In this document: positions 22,245-64,000 of the stretch, one piece after another | How the letters are laid out: each line of letters opens with the position of its first letter | How positions within the stretch are numbered: position 1 is the first letter of the stretch | Source: Lumbricus terrestris | Lineage: Eukaryota; Annelida; Clitellata; Crassiclitellata; Lumbricidae | DNA: 64,000 bases | Direction of reading: 5' to 3' | NCBI GenBank assembly: GCA_949752735.1 | Contig: OX457037.1 | Location: 13,806,432-13,870,431, forward strand | Position numbers and translations under genes: made by a program | The notes under the pieces: generated by a model | What the model was told of the DNA's origin: nothing | Seen by the model: only the letters and a program-made list of their open reading frames with translations | Database searches by the model: none

Positions 22245-23440
22245 AGGAAGATTTTTAGATGCACCTGTGCAGGATTTCGGTAGTGCTTGAAACCCCGCGA
22301 CTTTAAACAAAAAGTCTGTGCAAAAAAGTCCTTTGTGTGCTTGTCGCTTAGCAGTGACACCTGAATAGGCAAAGCCTATATTTGAGAGCGGAAGAGTATT
22401 TCTAAGCAAATGAATTATGCATTGGTCAAATTAAATTACACAAAACACTGCAAAGTTGTAATGTTCCATAACCCATAACACCATCGTCATATCTAGGCCA
22501 ACACATCAGAAAAACGACTCCTGCTAAAGACTGCCATTATGCAAAGAGTAAAAGTTATTATGATGGCACAACGCAAACGGATTGTGTTTTAAATCACGGG
22601 CTGCGATATTCAGGTTTAAGCCAAAGAAATTATTGAGTGCGTGCGATAATACATGTGGACTGGATTACATTATTTTGAAATATTTTGAAAGTAAATAAAT
22701 TGACTTTGACCGCTGGGTGCCCTTCTGCACAGGGTTTCCGGCTGTAGAGGGAGCCCCGTGCTCTGCAAATTTTTCTATTTCTACAGACTATAGGCCTACG
22801 CTGCCCGTCGGTTTTCCTCCATAAAAAAGCGTCACATTACCGTAGAAACCATGCACCCAACTGAAGAAGTGAAAAACAATTCGTTTTATTCGCAATCTTT
22901 TCCAATCAATCAATCAATACTCGTCTATTCGTTTTGATAAAATAGACACAGACGCAACTTAAACTCTTTACAAGAATTAATGTTCATGATCAAGAGTGTC
23001 TTTTGGCAAAGCAAACGGTCTCATCCAGGGTTTGTCTAAATGGCGGAGCAACATTATGTCGTCAGCATAATAATAGATGTTCTTAAAAGGAACTCAGGGA
23101 TTGTCGTTTAGCATCTAGATTATAATATAGCATAGTCTATGCATCGAATGAAAAAGTGTTTCAGTAAGTGGTTAGTGAACCGCCCAATTTATTAGAGTAC
23201 TCTCTAGATTTACTTCTTAGGTTTTTAGGAAGCACAACACGACCACGACTGTATAAGGCACGCGTAGATACAGAGCATACACGCATGCATTCCCATTCTC
23301 GATCAATCACTGGAAATGTCTGTGTGTTCTCGTTTTTGGGTTGGGTGGCTCAAAAATGTACTGGCAAACAAAGCCCGGAGAGTCGGAGAAGCTTTTTCAT
23401 TGATTGCTGGAGAAATTCCTGTGGATTATCCCCTTCATAG
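22245..23440. other. Intergenic, no gene recognised
   Basis: No supported coding or RNA gene. 'cagtggcgtagg' near 22235 looks like a hAT-type end, but I could not find its partner. Confidence 0.35.
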
Positions 23441-23449
23441 GCGTGCAAT

Positions 23450-23626
23450 CAGTGCCTAAAGTGTGGAAAAATAAGTACCTGTACGCCCTTACCTCTCCAA
23501 AAGAAGTGCCTGGACGCCCCTTACCTTTCCAGTCTGTGCTCGCCAAAAAGTGGCTGGACGGCATTCGAATTTTAAAACAAGTGCATGGACGCCGTCCATG
23601 ACCGTCCAGGCACACTTTAAGCCCTG
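23450..23626. mobile_element. hAT-like MITE, same family, copy 2 (177 bp)
   Basis: Ends 'cagtgcctaaagtgtgg' and 'cacactttaagccctg' are inverted. Perfect 8-bp target-site duplications 'cgtgcaat' at 23442-23449 and 23627-23634. Confidence 0.88.
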
Positions 23627-24208
23627 CGTGCAATGAACACTCAGCAGTTTCGTCTAAGAAAGTTTAGGAGGTTGAAACCCAACACACGTCAATGCTCACC
23701 CTGTGGTTACACGCTGAGTGCATAATACAATGCAGTGCGCGCATCCACATACATGTATCAACCATAATCAAGGCAGCAGCAGCCCGCACCTTTTCCCTCC
23801 ATCCATCGGTCGCCCATCTCCCCACCACGCCTGACTCCACCGGTTCCAACCGTTATAAATAGACACACTCTTACCATATATCCAAATCCTCCTTCCCTGC
23901 AGCCCTGCATTCCTCTCTCCGCATCCCTCGCTGCCCCCCCCTCCTTGCCTTCGTCCATTCATCCCGTTGGCTATGCATCTGCGTAGTTGTAATCTGAGAT
24001 GACATGAAAGTGTCGTCAGACAAGTGAGGCTCCTTCCTCCCCCATGGTTGACAGTTAACACATGTCAACCATCAACGCCACTCACTCACCCACCCATCTG
24101 CACTGCCCCTCCATCGCATTCCAAAGACACCATCGTACGGCTTATCTTATCTTGTCATTGGCTTCTCAGTGCTTGAAGCTTTAAAATCCATATTTACATA
24201 TGTATGAC

Positions 24209-24443
24209 TTGCATGCATGCATGCATGCATGCATGTATGTATGTATGTATGTATGTATGTATGTATGTATGTATGTATGTATGTATGTATGTATGTATGT
24301 ATGTATGTATGTATGTATGTATGTATGTATGTATGTATGTATGTATGTATGTATTTATGTATGTATGTATGTATGTATGTATGTATGTATGTATGTATGT
24401 ATGTATGGATGTATGTATGTATGTATGTATGTATGTATGTATG

Positions 24444-24504
<61 letters not shown>

Positions 24505-24599
24505 TGTATGTATGTATGTATGTATGTATGTATGATGTATGTATGTATGATGTATGTATGCATGTATGATGTATGTATGCATGGATGAATGGGTGGATG
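24209..24599. repeat. (TATG)n microsatellite with TGCA and GATG variants
   Basis: About 390 bp, beginning with five 'gcat' units and ending in 'ggatgaatgggtggatgg' variants. Confidence 0.97.
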
Positions 24600-25195
24600 G
24601 ATGCAGTCAGCATAAAATAATAGGCCCATAATCCCTATAAATATTGTGTCTGCGGATTTCAACGATTATTATTTTTAACGTTTGATCGTCAGAAATTTTA
24701 ATCAATTTCTTTCGGTTCGTTCGATTTTCTGCTTATTTAATTATGTCAATCCGACAAATCTTGGGGAAACAATGGAAACAATGACAAGGAGTCACTCTTG
24801 AAGAAAATGAAGAGTTATGGTATTTCACCAAATTTAATCGACAACATCCGAAATTTTTTTATGATGGCAGTCGATGCGCTGAGAAATGGAGGAGAAGTGG
24901 GAGGGAGGGAGGATATGGCTCCGGATTACAAGACAGGGATAGCCTATGTGCACATTTGTTATCACCACTGAATTTTTTGCTTTGGTTGTGGACTGGGTGA
25001 CGGCTATGATAGAGTGACAAGGCATGCTGAATTGCTGATACCCGATTGAATTTGACCTGGTGGAGGGATCTGGATTTTGCAGATGATAATATTGCCCTTA
25101 CTATTGCCAATACTTAGAGAGGCATGAAACCTATAGAATCCAAAAGAATCCAAACAAAGATGAAGTCGGCGAATATATTGGACTTGCTATCTATC

Positions 25196-25366
25196 CAGGG
25201 CTTAAAGTGTGGCTGGACGTTCATGGAAGGTGTCCATGCATTTATTATAAACGCCGTCCTGCCACCTAATGGCCAGCACAGCCTGAAAATGTATGGGAGT
25301 CCAGGCACTTCTTTTGGAAAGGTAAGGGGCGTCCAGGCATTTATTTTTTTCACACTTTAAGCACTG
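25196..25366. mobile_element. hAT-like MITE, same family, copy 3 (171 bp)
   Basis: Ends 'cagggcttaaagtgtgg' and 'cacactttaagcactg' are inverted. Flanking octamers 'tatctatc' and 'catctacc' agree at 6 of 8 bases. Confidence 0.78.
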
Positions 25367-25374
25367 CATCTACC

Positions 25375-26225
25375 CTAAACCCAACACAAAAATGCAGGTT
25401 AGAAACAGGAATAAAATTAACAAGATTGTGATCGATGACCGGGAGGTATGGAATCTGTGGTGCCTCTGATACTTTGGTAGTCTAATAATAGGCGGGCAGC
25501 AGCTGCGACAGATAAATAAATTATTTTATAATTTATTATCATAAATCAACATATAATTTTGATCACAAATTATGTCAATAGCTATTATAGCGTATAATAT
25601 TGATCGTGCACAAATTACACATAATTATAATTTTGTTCGCATAATGTTTAACCTACATAAGCTACCTTATGATAATAATTAACTTTTCCTATTTAACAAT
25701 AAATCTTCCATTCAAAAATAAATTTAAAAAATGTCTACAGTGAAAGCGGGTTAGCCTAGGTAGGCTAATACTTGCTTTCCGAAAATTGCATAAGATTCCA
25801 TCATTAGGGTCCAGTGTTATGCACGTTTGTAGATGGACAGACAAAAGTCAAACTTCCGAAACGGTGAAAGAAAATATTATTGCTTTACAGTAGGCTACAT
25901 AATTCACAGTCCTCTTTTTAGCTTTTCGGTCTCCTTCCGTGCGACACGTAGGACCTATAAGCTTACCTTCCGCTAAGATGCCTAAGTTAAAGAAGACGTG
26001 ATAAAACTAAATTAATGGTAACAGCAACGAAAATACAAAAAGCAAAAAATAACTTGGAAACTTGGGTTAAAATCGTCAAATGAATAACTGAAGTAATTAA
26101 ATCAGGCCTGGATTGCTATAGCCTACGTCATCAGAAATCAGTTGACAATCAGACAATATTAAAAATTATCTAATTAACAATGCAAATGTGTTAAATAAGC
26201 ATAAGCTATTTAAAATTGTCTTTAG
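25375..26225. other. Gene 2 3' flank, AT-rich
   Basis: Downstream of the gene 2 stop. No strong poly(A) signal stands out on the minus strand close to the stop; a candidate AATAAA complement ('tttatt') is near 25537. Confidence 0.3.
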
Positions 26226-26229
26226 CCTT

Positions 26230-62684
<36,455 letters not shown>

Positions 62685-63114
62685 CTCAGAGAAAGACTTG
62701 CAATGCAAAAATCTGGAAAACAAAGAGGCTTTGCAGAATCGATGGTCAAGAGCACAGACGTCATATGTGCAAAAACCAAAACTTTTCAGGAAGTAGAAAA
62801 AACCTTTTTTCAAGATACATGTTCCTTTCTCATAAAAAGTGAGATAGCCAAAATGTTTATTTTGATTCAGCAAGTGAAATTGTCAGTGTATTTTATGCAG
62901 CAGCATAATGAAAGGCTTTTAAAATGTAATTAAAGGTCAGATACGACATCTGTGCAGTAGATTATTTTTGACGGACAACCGCACGATCATCGTATGCGCA
63001 AGAACAAGAGCATTTAAGTCTTAAGACGACAGAACAAAACTATCTGTTACAAGCATGTTGCTTTTTCATACACAGTGGCGGCGGTAGGGGGCTAGAGGCT
63101 CAGCTCCCCCACCA

Positions 63115-63280
63115 AATGCACAAATTTTGTGTGTGGCAGAAATTACTGCACAAATGTCGTATGTGGCAGAAATTACTGCACATATGTCGTATGTGGGAGA
63201 AATTACTGCACAAATGTCGTATCTGTGGCAGAAATTACTGCACAAATGTCGTATCTGTGGCAGATACGACGTTTGTGACC
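63115..63280. repeat. 30-bp tandem repeat, five copies, ending in a hairpin
   Basis: Units read 'gcacaaatgtcgtatgtggc' then 'agaaattact'. The last copy forms an inverted pair with 'cagatacgacgtttgtg' (about 63243-63278). The word 'cagatacgac' recurs at 62943, 63288 and 63419. Lies 0.4-0.6 kb upstream of the gene 2 start codon. Confidence 0.85.
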
Positions 63281-63456
63281 TTAACTTGCAGATACGACAT
63301 TCAGATTCTGAACGATATCTTACTGCCTAGTCATCGTATGTACATACAACCTTTGTGAGGCTGTGAAGAATAATTTTACGCATCGAATAGCGTAAAAAAG
63401 TGATTTTCTGAAAAAAATGCAGATACGACGTTTGTGCTGTTGGCCATCGGTGTTTA

Positions 63457-63584
63457 TGTGTATGTATGTGTGTATGTATGTATGTATGTATGTATGTATG
63501 TATGTATGTATGTATGTATGTATGTATGTATGTATGTATGTATGTATGTATGTATGTATGTATGTATGTATGTATGTATGTATG

Positions 63585-63615
<31 letters not shown>

Positions 63616-63890
63616 TGTATGTATGTATGTATGTATGTATGTATGTATGTATGTATGTATGTATGTATGTATGTGTGTATGTATGTATGTATGATGTATG
63701 TATGTATGTATGTATGTATGTATGTGTGTGTATGTATGTATGTATGTATGATTGTATGTATGTATGTATGTATGTATGTATGTATGTATGTATGTATGTA
63801 TGTATGTATGTATGTATGCATGCATGCATGCATGCATGCATGTATGTATGTATGTATGTATGTATGTATGTATGTATGTATGTATGTATG

Positions 63891-63924
<34 letters not shown>

Positions 63925-64000
63925 TGTATGTATGTATGTGTGTGTACTATGTATGTATGCTTGCATGTGTAAATTGTGCATGTATGTATGTATGTATGCA
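63457..64000. repeat. (TATG)n microsatellite reaching the window edge
   Basis: More than 540 bp of TATG units with TGCA blocks at 63818-63841 and occasional TGTG variants. Confidence 0.97.

Noticed and set aside
22232..22265. hAT-type end 'cagtggcgtaggaag'
   Set aside because: The partner end could not be located, and it abuts a LINE fragment.
63074..63115. hAT-type end 'cagtggcggcggtagggggc'
   Set aside because: No inverted partner or target duplication found within the window, so no element was called.

Overview
This is metazoan nuclear DNA. It is AT-rich and intron-rich, with canonical GT-AG introns, a eukaryotic tRNA gene, LINE and SINE debris, MITEs, long (TATG)n microsatellites and TTAGGG-like tracts. 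A marine invertebrate, perhaps an echinoderm or other deuterostome, is a reasonable guess from the large secreted CUB-domain gene and the dense repeats. The species cannot be fixed from the sequence alone.

The only protein-coding system I can support is a pair of tandem, same-strand (minus) genes for secreted multi-CUB proteins. The complete copy ('gene 2') runs from a signal-peptide exon at 62684 down to a stop codon at 26230. I reconstructed 20 exons that join in frame (3207 nt, 1068 codons plus stop). Order: signal peptide, CUB A1, A2, B1, Thr/Pro linker, A3, B2, linker, A4, B3, B4, then a charged tail with a 24-residue repeat. Each CUB domain is split over two exons: the first half is phase 1-0 and the second half is phase 0-1. 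A 21st exon, an orphan second half called A5 (31442-31607), does not fit this frame and lacks its first half. The paralogue ('gene 1') starts at 14031 and shows signal peptide, A1 and A2 before leaving the left edge. The two loci are collinear, introns included (about 3.3-14.1 kb against 52.4-62.8 kb).

Layout: 1-3.3 kb, nested foldback repeats and a SINE. 3.4-14.0 kb, gene 1, with introns loaded with a foldback element, a gag-like coiled-coil relic, SINEs, LINEs and a 130-bp (TATG) array. 14.2-26.2 kb, intergenic, holding SINE and microsatellite, hAT-like elements and a long inverted repeat. 26.2-62.7 kb, gene 2. A tRNA-Ala(UGC) gene lies at 27186-27257 on the plus strand inside the last gene 2 intron. 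62.7-64 kb, gene 2 upstream region with a 30-bp tandem repeat and a terminal (TATG) array.

Mobile DNA dominates the non-coding sequence. Many non-autonomous elements can be delimited exactly by terminal inverted repeats and 8-bp (occasionally 9- or 11-bp) target-site duplications. Several are proved by an empty site at the paralogous position. One 2-kb element carries ten copies of an 87-bp satellite with a three-monomer higher-order period. Two elements carry telomere-like GGGTTA tracts between inverted repeats.
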